Positions 5,684 to 5,725 of a DNA stretch of 5,725 nt are shown here, in pieces. The position numbers and the translations under genes were made by a program. Positions within the stretch are counted from its first letter, which is position 1. The number at the start of each line of letters is the position of its first letter. The DNA lies in NCBI GenBank assembly GCA_020024635.1, contig JAHHTL010000064.1, forward strand, positions 1-5,725, given 5' to 3'. Below the pieces are notes generated by a model. That model was not told where the DNA came from, did no database searches, and worked only from the letters and a program-made list of their open reading frames with translations. This DNA is from Ruminococcus sp. (lineage in GTDB: Bacteria > Bacillota > Clostridia > Lachnospirales > Lachnospiraceae).

Positions 5684-5725
5684 ACTTATCTTGTACTGAA
5701 ACGACCTATTTTCTTTTATGTCTGT

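Noticed and set aside
5678..5725. Open frame on the minus strand running in from the right edge and ending with TGA then TAG inside the hairpin; another frame ends with TAG at 5706-5708 (tail RHKRK).
   Set aside because: Only 5-15 codons are visible, with no recognisable motif, and two frames are equally possible. One of them is probably the end of the upstream gene, but I cannot say which.
1..5725. Search for CRISPR repeats, transposase or integrase genes, tRNA/rRNA genes, riboswitches, toxin-antitoxin pairs and retron- or defence-like modules.
   Set aside because: Nothing of this kind was seen. Coding density is high, with conserved housekeeping genes in a known order, so I do not claim a new system.

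Overview
The window holds six complete, tightly packed genes, all on the minus strand, in a low-GC, AT-rich background. Reading in the direction of transcription (from high to low coordinates), they are: an Orn/Lys/Arg-type PLP decarboxylase, a guanylate-kinase-like P-loop kinase, the DNA polymerase III delta' subunit (holB), a PSP1-domain protein (ricT/yaaT), a YabB/TrmN6-type adenine-N6 methyltransferase, and the 16S rRNA 2'-O-ribose methyltransferase RsmI. This is the order of the Bacillus subtilis yaaO-tmk-(yaaQ-yaaR)-holB-yaaT-(yabA)-yabB-(yazA)-yabC/rsmI cluster. The genes in brackets are missing, and a guanylate-kinase-like protein sits where tmk would be. Gene order, base composition and protein style point to a Firmicute of class Clostridia, most likely Lachnospiraceae-like. 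That placement is inference; no taxonomic marker gene is present.

Region by region. 5544-5725 is non-coding as far as can be seen. It holds an 11-bp hairpin (5650-5683), probably the terminator of an unseen upstream minus-strand gene, and then a good sigma-A-type promoter (TTGTCA, 17 bp, TACAAT) for the operon. The decarboxylase (4122-5543) overlaps the kinase gene (3539-4129) by 8 bases. A 72-base gap follows with an extended -10 motif, a likely internal promoter for holB (2468-3463). Then ricT (1556-2464, 3-base gap), the adenine-N6 methyltransferase (859-1566, 11-base overlap with ricT) and rsmI (3-845, 13-base gap) follow without room for separate promoters or terminators. The operon end, if there is one, lies beyond the left edge.

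Functionally the operon mixes housekeeping roles: amino-acid/polyamine metabolism, nucleotide phosphorylation, the replication clamp loader, an Fe-S/RNA-processing regulator, and modification of tRNA and 16S rRNA. I found no mobile element, CRISPR array, RNA gene or novel defence-like system. The points most worth a second look are the divergent kinase in the tmk slot, a DnaA-box-like sequence inside the operon promoter, and three start sites that should be moved from the longest-ORF choice.
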